A stretch of DNA of 55,922 bases, taken from NCBI RefSeq assembly GCF_016863015.1, contig NZ_BOOB01000044.1:1-55922 (forward strand), in the 5' to 3' direction. The first letter of the stretch is position 1. Each line of letters begins with the position of its first letter. The notes under the pieces were generated by a model, which did no database searches, was not told the origin of the DNA, and saw only the letters and a list, made by a program, of their open reading frames with translations. This document shows positions 24,047-32,292 of this stretch, piece by piece. A program made the position numbers and the translations under genes. The stretch is from Microbispora amethystogenes (GTDB lineage Bacteria; Actinomycetota; Actinomycetes; Streptosporangiales; Streptosporangiaceae).

Positions 24047-25107
24047 GTGCCCCTCCAGGCGAGCAGCGCGCACGTGCCCATCGCGGCCCCTCCGGCGGCG
24101 GCCACCAGCAGGTCGGGCGGCCGGAAGACCACGGCGAAGCCGACGGTCTCCATCACCGCCATCACCGTGTAGAGGGCGACCAGCCCGGTGGCCCCCGCCC
24201 GGGCCGCCGTCCCCGGCGCCGCCGGGGCGGGGTGGTGCGCGATGCGTTCGATCAACGTCATGACCAGGAGCGAGACCAGCAGCCACCCGGCGAAGTTGCC
24301 GAGCGGCACATCGCGGTACGGCCCGGGCTCGGCCCAGACCCACAGCCCGAGCCTGAGCATCTGGGGGTCGAGGAAGAGGTCCCACGCGGTGAGCGCGACG
24401 GCGCCGAGGCAGACCCGGCCCACCGCGCCGTACAGCACGGCGCGGGCGGGGACGGCGCGACCGGCGGCCGCACGGGCGGGGACGGCGCGGGTGGCGACGG
24501 CGTGGGCGGCCAGGCCCATGCCGCCCCACGCGAGAGCGACTATCAGAGGGACGCCGCCGGGCCGCGGCCACAGCACGTCGGTGTAGTGGTAGTCGCCGAA
24601 GGGCAGGCCCGTCCTCGTGCCGATCCACTCGGCGGCGTAGCCCGCCGCCACCGCCGCCCCGAACGCGCCCGCCGCCCTCTGTGGGGTCGTGGCCGCGGAG
24701 GCGAAGGCGAGCGCGCTCGCCGCGATCAGCACCACGACCACGGTGGTCAGGCGCAGGTCGTCAGGCCGCAACCCCGTCGCGATCTGCGCGGCCACCATGA
24801 CGCCCAGCAGCGCGACCCCGACGGCGTTCAGCCACCACCCGCGCGGGCGGGTCCCGCCCGGCGGCTCCGGCGCTCCCGGTAAGGGCGACGGCCCGCCCGG
24901 CCGTCCTGAGCCCGGGCGGAGGCCACCGGACGGTCCAGGCGCTCCCGGCGCGAGCGACGGCCTACCGGCCGCTCCGTGCCCTGACTCGGGGGCCGCTCCG
25001 TGCCCCGGCCCACCACGGCGTCCCGAGCCCGGGCGGGCGCCGCGCGGCGCGGGGGGCGCGCCGTCCGCCTCGGCCGCCCGTTTCTCAGCGGTCTCCCATC
25101 TCTCCAC
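24034..25107 (-). CDS. cruF: Carotenoid 1',2'-hydratase (CruF family, DUF422)
   Basis: A 357-residue integral membrane protein. The first 85 residues are low-complexity Gly/Pro/Ala repeats; the CruF domain then spans about 90-357 with seven or eight hydrophobic segments. Diagnostic phrases are WIGTRTGLPFGDYHYTDVL, LTAWDLFLDPQM and GPYRDVPLGNFAGWLLVS. CruF adds water across the terminal psi-end double bond to give a 1'-hydroxy carotenoid. It is the first gene of the minus-strand operon and overlaps crtD by 13 bp. The reading frame offers only ATG 25107 as a good start, so the odd N-terminal extension seems genuine. Confidence 0.88.
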   Translation of the reverse strand: MERWETAEKRAAEADGAPPAPRGARPGSGRRGGPGHGAAPESGHGAAGRPSLAPGAPGPSGGLRPGSGRPGGPSPLPGAPEPPGGTRPRGWWLNAVGVALLGVMVAAQIATGLRPDDLRLTTVVVVLIAASALAFASAATTPQRAAGAFGAAVAAGYAAEWIGTRTGLPFGDYHYTDVLWPRPGGVPLIVALAWGGMGLAAHAVATRAVPARAAAGRAVPARAVLYGAVGRVCLGAVALTAWDLFLDPQMLRLGLWVWAEPGPYRDVPLGNFAGWLLVSLLVMTLIERIAHHPAPAAPGTAARAGATGLVALYTVMAVMETVGFAVVFRPPDLLVAAAGGAAMGTCALLAWRGTWRK

Positions 25108-25233
25108 GTACGGTCATTCGATCGGACCCCGGCGACCGGATGCCCCGGGCGGGCACATCCTCACGTCACCGCCTCGATCGCCGACGACCCGAAGGATTCC
25201 GACGCCTCGGCGGCGCGTCCGGCCCGCCGCCGG

Positions 25234-26274
25234 TCAGGCCGGTGGGGCGGTGCTCCCGCGTACGACCAGGTGGGTGGCGAGCTCGATGCGGTGGTGTTCG
25301 GACGTGTCGCCCGCGCTGACGGCCATGACGAGCTCCGCGGCGGCGGCGCCCATCTTGGCCAGCGGCTGATGGACGGTGGTCATCGGCGGGTCCGTCCAGT
25401 GGGCGAGCGGCAGGTCGTCGAAGCCGACGACGCTGAGGTCGTCGGGGACGCGCAGCCCGGCCCGCAGGGCCGCCTGGTAGACCCCGAGTGCCTGCAGATC
25501 GTTGCCGGCGAAGACGGCGGTGGGCCGGTCGGGGAGGGCGAACAGCGCCCGCGCCTCGGTACGGCCGGTCTCCACGTAGAGCGGGCCGGTCCGCAGGAAC
25601 CGGGGGTCGACGGGCACGCCCGCGGTCTCCATGGCCGCGCGGTAGCCGTCGAGCCGGGCTCGGCAGCACATCAGCGCGGCCGGGCCGTTGATCATCGCGA
25701 TCCTGCGGTGCCCGAGCTCCAGCAGGTGGCGGGTGGCCGACAGGCCGCCGTTCCAGTTCGTCGCGCCGACCGAGGGGACGCGATGGCTTGGCTCGCCATG
25801 CGGGTCGAGCGCGACGAGCGGGATGGACCTGCTGGCGAGCTGCGCGTACTCGTGGTCGCTCAGCTCGGCGGAGACGGCGATCACACCGGTGGGGCGCCGG
25901 GCCAGGACCTCCTCGATCCACTCGCGGTGCGGGGAGTTGTGCCCGTGCATGTCGGTGACGGCCACGGTCAGGCCGTAGGACTGGGCGACCTCGTTGACAC
26001 CGCGGATGAGCTCCAGCGCCCACAGGCTGTCGAGAGCCTGGAAGAGGACCTCGACGATGGCCGCGGACTCGGTCCTCTCCGGCCGGCGCTGCCAGCCGTG
26101 TTCGCGGATCAGTTCCTCGATCCGGCGCCGGGTGGCGACCGACACGCCGGGTCGTCCGTTGATCACCTTGGACACGGTCGGCGGGGACACCCCGGCCAGC
26201 CTGGCGATCTGCGCGACCGTGATCTCCTGGCGGCGCCGCGGTCCTAGCTCGGTGGGAAGGCTTGTGCCGGTCAC
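25234..26274 (-). CDS. LacI-family transcriptional regulator
   Basis: A 346-residue LacI/GalR repressor. The DNA-binding headpiece (about 19-65) reads VAQIARLAGVSPPTVSKVIN followed by GRPGVS, with the hinge helix after it. A periplasmic-binding-like sugar domain follows (SATRHLLELGHRRIAMINGP; FAGNDLQALGVYQAALRAGL; VGFDD). It uses GTG 26274 with no ribosome site, so it may be leaderless. It is divergent from a GH9-CBM2 cellulase, whose expression it probably controls in answer to cello-oligosaccharides; the inducer is an inference. Confidence 0.93.
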   Translation of the reverse strand: MTGTSLPTELGPRRRQEITVAQIARLAGVSPPTVSKVINGRPGVSVATRRRIEELIREHGWQRRPERTESAAIVEVLFQALDSLWALELIRGVNEVAQSYGLTVAVTDMHGHNSPHREWIEEVLARRPTGVIAVSAELSDHEYAQLASRSIPLVALDPHGEPSHRVPSVGATNWNGGLSATRHLLELGHRRIAMINGPAALMCCRARLDGYRAAMETAGVPVDPRFLRTGPLYVETGRTEARALFALPDRPTAVFAGNDLQALGVYQAALRAGLRVPDDLSVVGFDDLPLAHWTDPPMTTVHQPLAKMGAAAAELVMAVSAGDTSEHHRIELATHLVVRGSTAPPA

Positions 26275-26296
26275 ACGCGAAAGTTTAGAGAGTCAG

Positions 26297-26308
26297 CGAA
26301 AGCGTTCG
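26297..26308. promoter_or_regulatory. LacI-type operator candidate
   Basis: CGAAAGCGTTCG is a near-palindrome with a central CG-type core, as bound by LacI-family repressors. It lies 22 bp before the lacI start and about 140 bp before the cellulase gene. It does not match the streptomycete CebR box (TGGGAGCGCTCCCA). The rest of the 169-bp gap is relatively AT-rich. Confidence 0.4.
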
Positions 26309-26443
26309 TGAAATATTCAGAATCATTCGTCAGCCCGATCCGATGACCTGCGGGTGCGAAACGCGTGATGACTGAGGAATGTCCCCGGCCACGTCTCCCC
26401 CTCATGATGCGGTCACGAAACATAACCGCCGGAGGTGTTAATC

Positions 26444-28753
26444 ATGAAGAAGCCAGGATGGACACGTCGCCCCCGCGCGGCGCTGTCCCTGGCGCTAGCC
26501 GTCGGCGCGGCGTCGTTCGCCGTCGTGACCGCGACGAGCCCGGTGCACGCCGTCACGCGACCGCCGCTCGGGCAGAACATCAAGGTCAACCAGGTCGCCT
26601 ACGCGCCGGGCGCGGCCAAGCAGGCGACCGTCGTCAACTCCTCCACCTCGCCGCTGACGTGGAGCCTGCTCAACGGCTCCGACCAGGTGGTGGCGACCGG
26701 GACCACGACCGTCTTCGGGCAGGACGCGCCGTCAGGCGACACCGTTCACAAAATCGACTTCTCGTCGTACACCGGGACGGGCACGAACTTCGCGCTCACC
26801 GTGGGCAACGAGTCCAGCCGGGCCTTCGACATCGGCGCGGACGCCTGGAAGAAGCTGCCGTACGACGCGCTCGCGTTCTTCTACCACCAGCGCAGCGGCA
26901 TCGCGATCAACGGTCAGTACGTGGGCAACCAGTACGCCCGGCCCGCCGGGCACCTGAACGTCTCGCCCAACCAGGGCGACAACAACGTGCCCTGCCGCAC
27001 GAGCTGCGGGTACACCCTGGACGTCCGCGGCGGCTGGTACGACGCCGGCGACCACGGCAAGTACGTGGTGAACGGCGGCATGTCGGCGTGGCAGCTCGTC
27101 AACGTCTACGAGCGGGCCAAGTATGTCTCCGGCGCCGATCCCGCGGCCTTCGGCGACGGCACCATGGCCATCCCGGAGCGGGGCAACGGCGTGCCCGACA
27201 TCCTCGACGAGGCCCGCTGGGAAATCGACTTCATGCTGAAGATGCAGGTCCCGGACGGGAGGCCGCTGGCGGGCATGGCACACGCCAAGATCCACGACCA
27301 GGCGTGGACCGGCCTGCCGCTGCGGCCCGACCAGGACCCCCAGCCCCGGCTGTTGTCGGCGCCCACCACCGCCGCCACGCTGAACCTCGCCGCGTCGGCC
27401 GCGCAGTGCGCCCGCGTGTGGGCCTCCATCGACTCGGCCTTCTCCAGCCGCTGCCTCACCGCCGCCGAGAAGGCGTACGCGGCGGCCAGGGCCAACCCGT
27501 CCATCATCGCCCCGAGCAGCGACGACCAGGGCGGCGGCTCGTACGTCGACACCAAGGTGACCGACGAGTTCTACTGGGCGGCCGCGGAGCTGTACGTCAC
27601 CACGGGCAAGCAGACCTACCGCGACGGCCTCACCGGCTCGTCCCTCTACTACGGCAAGAGCTTCTCCAACGAGGGCGCCCAGTGGTCGGAGGTCGGCTCG
27701 CTCGGCGACATCACGCTCGCGCTCGTCCCGAACGGCCTGACCTCCACGATCGGGACGCACCTGCGCAACCGTTTCGTGAGCAACGGTGACACGTTGCTCA
27801 CCGCGATGCGCAACCAGGGCTACCCCGTCCCGTTCGCGCCGTCCGGCGGAGGCTACATCTGGGGCTCGAACAACCTCATCCTCAACAACGCCGCGCTGCT
27901 CGCGCTCGCCTACGACTTCAGCGGGCAGGAACGCTTCCGCAACGGGGTGTTCGAGACGATGGCCTACGAGTTCGGCCGCAACCCGCTGGGCCAGTCGTAC
28001 GTGACCGGGTACGGCGACCAGCCCTCGCGCAATGTCCACCACCGGTTCTGGGCCCACCAGCTCGACTCGTCGCTGCCGATCGCGCCACCCGGCGCGCTGG
28101 CCGGCGGCCCCAACAGCGGGCTGCAGGACCCGGTCGCCCAGGAGAGGCTCGGCGGGTGCAAGCCGCAGAGGTGCTACCTGGACGACATCAACGCCTGGTC
28201 GGTCAACGAGGTCGCGATCAACTGGAACGCGGTGCTGGCCTGGGTGAGCGCCTGGACCGCGGAGAAGGCCGGCACCTCCATGAGCCCGTCGCCCTCGGCT
28301 TCGCCCTCGGATTCGCCCAGTCCCAGCCCGTCACCGTCCCCCTCACAGAGCCCGTCTCCCTCTCCTTCGCCGAGTCCCTCCCCTTCGCCGTCGCCTTCGC
28401 CTTCGGCGAGCCCCTCCTCGTCGCCCTCACCCTCGGCGAGCACCGGTAAGGCGTGCACCGCGACGTACGCCGTCACCAGCCAGTGGCCCGGCGGCTTCGG
28501 GGCGACCGTCACCGTGACGAACACCGGCACCATCGCCACCAGCGGATGGACGGTCGCCTGGACCTTCCCCAACGGCCAGACGATCACCCAGCTCTGGAAC
28601 GCCTCGCACACGGTGAACGGATCGAACGTGAAGGCCGTGAACCTGTCCTGGAACGGCGCGCTCGGCGCCGGCGCCTCCGCCTCGTTCGGCTTCAACGGCT
28701 CCTGGAACGGCGCCAACTCGAATCCGTCCCAGGTGACCTGCACGGCCGTCTGA
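26444..28753 (+). CDS. Secreted GH9 endoglucanase with CBM2
   Basis: A 769-residue modular cellulase. In order: Sec signal peptide (about 1-40), N-terminal Ig-like CelD_N domain (about 45-135), GH9 catalytic domain (about 140-615), a pure Ser-Pro linker of about 60 residues (SPSPSP repeats), and a C-terminal CBM2 (about 675-769; KACTATYAVTSQWPGGFGAT to VTCTAV, with a disulfide pair). GH9 catalytic residues lie in GGWYDAGDHGKY (the two Asp) and SVNEVAINWNAVLAW (acid Glu), with NVHHRFW also conserved. A GGAGGTG ribosome site sets the ATG. The enzyme attacks beta-1,4-glucan outside the cell and is probably under the divergent LacI regulator. Confidence 0.95.
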   Translation: MKKPGWTRRPRAALSLALAVGAASFAVVTATSPVHAVTRPPLGQNIKVNQVAYAPGAAKQATVVNSSTSPLTWSLLNGSDQVVATGTTTVFGQDAPSGDTVHKIDFSSYTGTGTNFALTVGNESSRAFDIGADAWKKLPYDALAFFYHQRSGIAINGQYVGNQYARPAGHLNVSPNQGDNNVPCRTSCGYTLDVRGGWYDAGDHGKYVVNGGMSAWQLVNVYERAKYVSGADPAAFGDGTMAIPERGNGVPDILDEARWEIDFMLKMQVPDGRPLAGMAHAKIHDQAWTGLPLRPDQDPQPRLLSAPTTAATLNLAASAAQCARVWASIDSAFSSRCLTAAEKAYAAARANPSIIAPSSDDQGGGSYVDTKVTDEFYWAAAELYVTTGKQTYRDGLTGSSLYYGKSFSNEGAQWSEVGSLGDITLALVPNGLTSTIGTHLRNRFVSNGDTLLTAMRNQGYPVPFAPSGGGYIWGSNNLILNNAALLALAYDFSGQERFRNGVFETMAYEFGRNPLGQSYVTGYGDQPSRNVHHRFWAHQLDSSLPIAPPGALAGGPNSGLQDPVAQERLGGCKPQRCYLDDINAWSVNEVAINWNAVLAWVSAWTAEKAGTSMSPSPSASPSDSPSPSPSPSPSQSPSPSPSPSPSPSPSPSPSASPSSSPSPSASTGKACTATYAVTSQWPGGFGATVTVTNTGTIATSGWTVAWTFPNGQTITQLWNASHTVNGSNVKAVNLSWNGALGAGASASFGFNGSWNGANSNPSQVTCTAV

Positions 28754-28778
28754 CGAGCACGGGCGTCTGACGAGCACG

Positions 28779-28806
28779 GGCCCCGCGCGGCGACCCGCGC
28801 GGGGCC
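28779..28806. terminator. Hairpin terminator between convergent genes
   Basis: GGCCCCGCGCGG and CCGCGCGGGGCC form a perfect 12-bp stem with a 4-nt loop in the 102-bp gap between the cellulase and the convergent OYE gene. There is no U-tract. A small direct duplication (GTCTGACGAGCACGGG) containing the cellulase stop precedes it. Confidence 0.7.
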
Positions 28807-28855
28807 ACCCGGGTGGTCGCCAGGGCCGGGTTCGGTCCGTGACAGCGCTGCTTCT

Positions 28856-29929
28856 TCAGGCGGCGTGCTGGTAGGCGGAGTAGGTGAGATAGCCGGCGTC
28901 GCCGCCCTGGTACCAGGTGGACTCGTCGTGCGGTGCGATCGGCAGCCCCTGGCGCAGCCGCTCCACGAGGTCGGGGTTGGCGATGAAGGCGCGGCCGAAG
29001 CTGATCAGGTCGGCGCCGCGCTCCAGCCAGTGGTCGGCCGCCTCCCTGTCCGTCTGCCGGGGGCCCATCGGGAAGACGGGGTTGACGATGAGCGTGCCAG
29101 GCCAGGCCTTGCGCAGCCCGACGAGCACCTCCTCGTCGGCCGTGGCCTCGAGGTGGACATACGCCAGGTCCAAGGGGGCCAGCTCGGCGAGCAGTGCGCC
29201 GTACAGGTCGGGAACCTCCGCGTCCTCCGCGCCCCAGAAGCCGGCGCCGGGCGAGAGGCGGATCCCGGTCCGGTGGCCGCCCACCGTCTCGACGGTCGCG
29301 GAGACCGCCTCGACGGCGAACCGGATGCGGTTGGCCACCGAGCCGCCGTAGACGTCGGTGCGCAGGTTGGCGGTGCTGGAGAGAAACTGGGCGATGAGGT
29401 AGCCGTTCGCGCCGTGCAGCTCCACGCCGTCGAAGCCGGCGTCGACCGCACGGCGGGCGGCTTCGGCGTAGGACCGGGCGTGCTCGGGCACCTCGGCGGT
29501 GGGCAGCGCCCGCGGCACGGGCGCCGGCTTGGGTCCTGCCGGGGTGAACACCTCTCCCGGGGCGGGGACGGCCGACGGAGCCACCGGCCGCATGCCCGTG
29601 GTGCCGGGGTGGGAGACGCGGCCCCCGTGCATGATCTGGGCGAAGACACGACCGCCGTTGGCATGGACCGCACCGGTGACCGGCCGCCAGGATTCGGTCT
29701 GCTCGTCGGTGTACAGGCCCGGGGTGCCCGGATTGGACTGCCCGACGAGGCTCGGCTGCACCCCTTCGGTGACGATGAGCCCGGCGGTGGCACGCTGGGC
29801 GTAGTAGGTCGCCATGGACGGCGTCGCCAGGCCGCCCGCGGCCGCGCGTACGCGGGTCATCGGGGCCATCACCACACGGTTGGGCAGGGTCAGCGCGCCG
29901 AGACGGTAGTGATCGAACAGGGACGTCAT
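28856..29929 (-). CDS. Old yellow enzyme-family ene-reductase
   Basis: A 357-residue FMN-dependent TIM barrel of the NemA/OYE family, which reduces activated C=C bonds with NAD(P)H. Typical segments are LPNRVVMAPMTRVRA, RVFAQIMHGGRVSHP, the active-site GVELHGANGYLIAQFLS with the His/Asn pair, and DLISFGRAFIANPDLVERL. The start chosen is ATG 29929 (MTSLFDHYRLG), since the 12 upstream codons lack homology. It is divergent from a MerR gene, whose promoter carries an inverted repeat, so induction by electrophiles is plausible. Confidence 0.94.
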   Translation of the reverse strand: MTSLFDHYRLGALTLPNRVVMAPMTRVRAAAGGLATPSMATYYAQRATAGLIVTEGVQPSLVGQSNPGTPGLYTDEQTESWRPVTGAVHANGGRVFAQIMHGGRVSHPGTTGMRPVAPSAVPAPGEVFTPAGPKPAPVPRALPTAEVPEHARSYAEAARRAVDAGFDGVELHGANGYLIAQFLSSTANLRTDVYGGSVANRIRFAVEAVSATVETVGGHRTGIRLSPGAGFWGAEDAEVPDLYGALLAELAPLDLAYVHLEATADEEVLVGLRKAWPGTLIVNPVFPMGPRQTDREAADHWLERGADLISFGRAFIANPDLVERLRQGLPIAPHDESTWYQGGDAGYLTYSAYQHAA

Positions 29930-29994
29930 TACTGCGTGCCTCTCAGGTGCTTCGTGGGTGGTCACGTCCGCCGGCTGGACATGACCACGCTAAG

Positions 29995-30028
29995 ACCTGA
30001 CACTGACGTTAGATGCAAGGTTTCTAGT
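29995..30028 (+). promoter_or_regulatory. MerR-type promoter with inverted repeat
   Basis: ACCT (29995-29998) and AGGT (30018-30021) bracket a -35-like CTGACA (29998-30003) and a -10-like TTCTAG (30023-30028). The spacing is 19 bp, the long spacer typical of MerR-activated promoters. It lies 25 bp before the merR start in the gap shared with the OYE gene. Confidence 0.5.
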
Positions 30029-30052
30029 GGAGATTTTCCCAGGGGAGGCTCG

Positions 30053-30424
30053 ATGCGGATCGGGGAACTGGCGGCACGGGCCGGGGTGAGCGTCCGGTCC
30101 CTGCGCTACTACGAGGAGCAGGGCCTCATCACCAGCACCCGCAGCGCCGGTGGCCAGCGCCACTACACCGACGGCGACATCGAACGGGTGGCGTTCATCC
30201 AACGCCTGTACGCCGCGGGGCTCTCCAGCCGTACGATCGCCGAGCTGTTGCCGTGCGTGGAATCGCCGAGCGAGCAGAACTCCGCCGAGGCGTTCGAGCG
30301 GCTGGTGCGGGAGCGGGACCGGATCAGCCGGCACGTCGAGGAGCTCGTGACGGCCCGCGCCGCCCTCGACCGGCTCATCGACGCCAACCGCGCGCACCAC
30401 GGGCGGCTCGCCGCCGCCCGCTGA
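30053..30424 (+). CDS. MerR-family regulator
   Basis: A 123-residue regulator with the N-terminal MerR helix-turn-helix (MRIGELAARAGVSVRSLRYY) and a C-terminal coiled-coil dimerisation helix (about 75-115). Only one cysteine is present (LPCVES), so it is not a classical metal or SoxR-type sensor. The ATG has GGGGAGG close upstream. The divergent position beside the ene-reductase and the MerR-type promoter suggest it activates that gene and itself. Confidence 0.92.
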   Translation: MRIGELAARAGVSVRSLRYYEEQGLITSTRSAGGQRHYTDGDIERVAFIQRLYAAGLSSRTIAELLPCVESPSEQNSAEAFERLVRERDRISRHVEELVTARAALDRLIDANRAHHGRLAAAR

Positions 30425-30438
30425 CCCTCGGGGGCGCG

Positions 30439-30477
30439 CCGCCGTCGTGCGGGTGGGTGAGCCCGTACGGACGGCGG
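30439..30477. terminator. Bidirectional hairpin between merR and AKR genes
   Basis: CCGCCGTC pairs with GACGGCGG, with a second inner pairing of GTGCGGG and CCCGTAC, forming a long stem in the short convergent gap. No U-tract follows. Confidence 0.6.
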
Positions 30478-30490
30478 CGGACCCCCGTGG

Positions 30491-31468
30491 TCACCAGCGG
30501 TGGTGGACCTGGGGGCGGATGAGGTCGTCGTAGATGTTGCGGACCTCGTCCTGCGCCTCGGCCGTGAGGGGCGGGAACTGCGCCGCGGCGGCGTTGGCCT
30601 GGGCCTGCTGGGGGTTGCGGGCGCCGGGGATCACGACGCTCACCCCGGGCTGGTCGATGATCCAGCGCAGCGCGAACTGCGCCAGCGTCATGCCCTCGGG
30701 CACGAGGCCGCGCAGCCGGTCGACAGCCTGGAGGCCCACGCCGTACTCCACCCCGGAGAAGGTCTCGCCGACGTCGAAGGCCGCGCCCTGGCGGTTGAAG
30801 TTGCGGTGGTCGTTCTCGGCGAAGACCGTCTGCGGGCCGTACTTGCCCGACAGGAGGCCGCTGGCCAGCGGGACCCGGGCGATGATGCCGACCCCGGCCT
30901 TCTCCGCGGCGGGCAGGACGTCTTCGAGCGGCTTGAGCCGGAAGGCGTTGAGGATGATCTGCACGGTGGCCACTCCCGGCCGTGCGATCGCGGTCAGCGC
31001 CTCGGCGACCGTCTCCACGCTGACGCCGTACGCGGCGATCCGGCCCTCGGCCACCAGCGTGTCGAGCCCGTCGAAGACCTCGTCGGTGTCGAAGACCGTG
31101 CTCGGCGGGCAGTGCAACTGCACCAGGTCGAGCGTGTCGACGCCCAGGTTCTCCCGGGAGCGGTCGGTCCAGGCGCGGAAGTTGTCCAGGGTGTAGACGT
31201 CGGGGGTCTGCTGCACCCTGCGGCCCATCTTGGTGGCCACCGTCAGGCCGGGCCGTTCCTTGATCAGCTTGCCGATGATCTTCTCACTGCGGCCGTCGCC
31301 GTACACGTCGGCCGTGTCGATGAAGGTGGTGCCGGCCTCGACCGCGGCGTTCAGCGTGGCCAGCGCATCGGCCTCGCTCACCTCGCCCCAGTCGGCTCCG
31401 AGCTGCCAGGCGCCCAGCCCGACCACGCCCACCTGCCTGCCTGTCCTGCCCAAAACGCGCTGCTCCAT
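30491..31468 (-). CDS. Aldo/keto reductase
   Basis: A 325-residue NADPH-dependent AKR TIM-barrel enzyme. The catalytic tetrad is visible as Asp and Tyr in FIDTADVYGDGRSE, Lys in TVATKMG and His in LVQLHCP. The C-terminal cofactor motif is VVIPGARNPQQAQAN. The sequence is closest in style to the general stress/YhdN-type AKRs; the substrate is not predictable. No ribosome site is seen. It is followed on the same strand, after a short gap upstream, by an alpha/beta hydrolase gene, with which it may share a promoter. Confidence 0.93.
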   Translation of the reverse strand: MEQRVLGRTGRQVGVVGLGAWQLGADWGEVSEADALATLNAAVEAGTTFIDTADVYGDGRSEKIIGKLIKERPGLTVATKMGRRVQQTPDVYTLDNFRAWTDRSRENLGVDTLDLVQLHCPPSTVFDTDEVFDGLDTLVAEGRIAAYGVSVETVAEALTAIARPGVATVQIILNAFRLKPLEDVLPAAEKAGVGIIARVPLASGLLSGKYGPQTVFAENDHRNFNRQGAAFDVGETFSGVEYGVGLQAVDRLRGLVPEGMTLAQFALRWIIDQPGVSVVIPGARNPQQAQANAAAAQFPPLTAEAQDEVRNIYDDLIRPQVHHRW

Positions 31469-31492
31469 GATGTCAGATCGTAGCGGGGCAGC

Positions 31493-32161
31493 TCAGGGGG
31501 CAGGCGGCATGGCCTGGAGGTGGCGTACGAACCAGTCGCGGGCGAGCCGCGCGACCGTCTCCAGGGCGCCGGGCTCCTCGAACAGGTGTGTGGCGTGGGG
31601 CACGACCTCCATGCGGACGTGCGCGGTGAGCGACTCCATCGCCTCCCGGTTGAGGTCGATCACGATGGGGTCGCGCTCCCCCACGATCAGCAGCGTCGGC
31701 TGGCGCACCGTCCGCAGCGCGTTCCCCGCGAGGTCCGGCCGTCCGCCGCGGGAGACCACCGCCTGTACGATGCCCGGCCGGGTGGCGGCGGCGACGAGCG
31801 CGGCCGCGGCGCCCGTGCTGGCCCCGAACAGCCCGACGGGCAGGCCCCGGGTGAGGTCGTCGCCGGGCAGCCGGTCGGCCAGCGCCCCCACCCGCGCGGC
31901 GAGCAGGCCGATGTCGAACCGCAGGTGCCCGGTGAAGGCGTCGGCCCGCTCCTCGTCGGCGGTGAGCAGGTCGGCGAGTACGGTGGCCAGCCCGGCCCGC
32001 TGCAGTTCCCCCGCCACATAGCGGTTGCGCGGGCTGTGCCGGCCGCTGCCACTGCCGTGCGCGAACAGCACCACACCCCGCGCGTCCCGCGGCACGGCCA
32101 CGTCCGCGTCGAGGACGACCTCGCCGACCGGGATCCGCACACTGAGCTCGACCTCGCTCAT
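31493..32161 (-). CDS. Alpha/beta hydrolase (dienelactone-hydrolase-like)
   Basis: A 222-residue single-domain alpha/beta hydrolase. The oxyanion strand LFAHGSGSGRHSPRN, the nucleophile elbow GLFGASTGAAAAL (Ser), the acid in GERDP and the catalytic His in VPHATHLFEE are all in place. Homologues often occur next to phosphoribosyltransferase genes; none is here. It starts 24 bp upstream of the AKR gene on the same strand, with a GGAGGG ribosome site. The reaction is unknown. Confidence 0.88.
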   Translation of the reverse strand: MSEVELSVRIPVGEVVLDADVAVPRDARGVVLFAHGSGSGRHSPRNRYVAGELQRAGLATVLADLLTADEERADAFTGHLRFDIGLLAARVGALADRLPGDDLTRGLPVGLFGASTGAAAALVAAATRPGIVQAVVSRGGRPDLAGNALRTVRQPTLLIVGERDPIVIDLNREAMESLTAHVRMEVVPHATHLFEEPGALETVARLARDWFVRHLQAMPPAP

Positions 32162-32292
32162 CGCAGCCCTCCCTCTATGCCGCGCCTCCGCGGGCCATAC
32201 CCCCCGCGAATTACGACAAAACGGGCGTCAGGCGCGGCACGAGTGATCCTCCCGGGCACGCCTGCGGGACGACGCGCACGACCGCCCGGCGG

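Noticed and set aside
28286..28443. Short regular repeats resembling a repeat array
   Set aside because: They encode the Ser-Pro linker of the GH9 cellulase and are in frame; there are no spacers, so not CRISPR.
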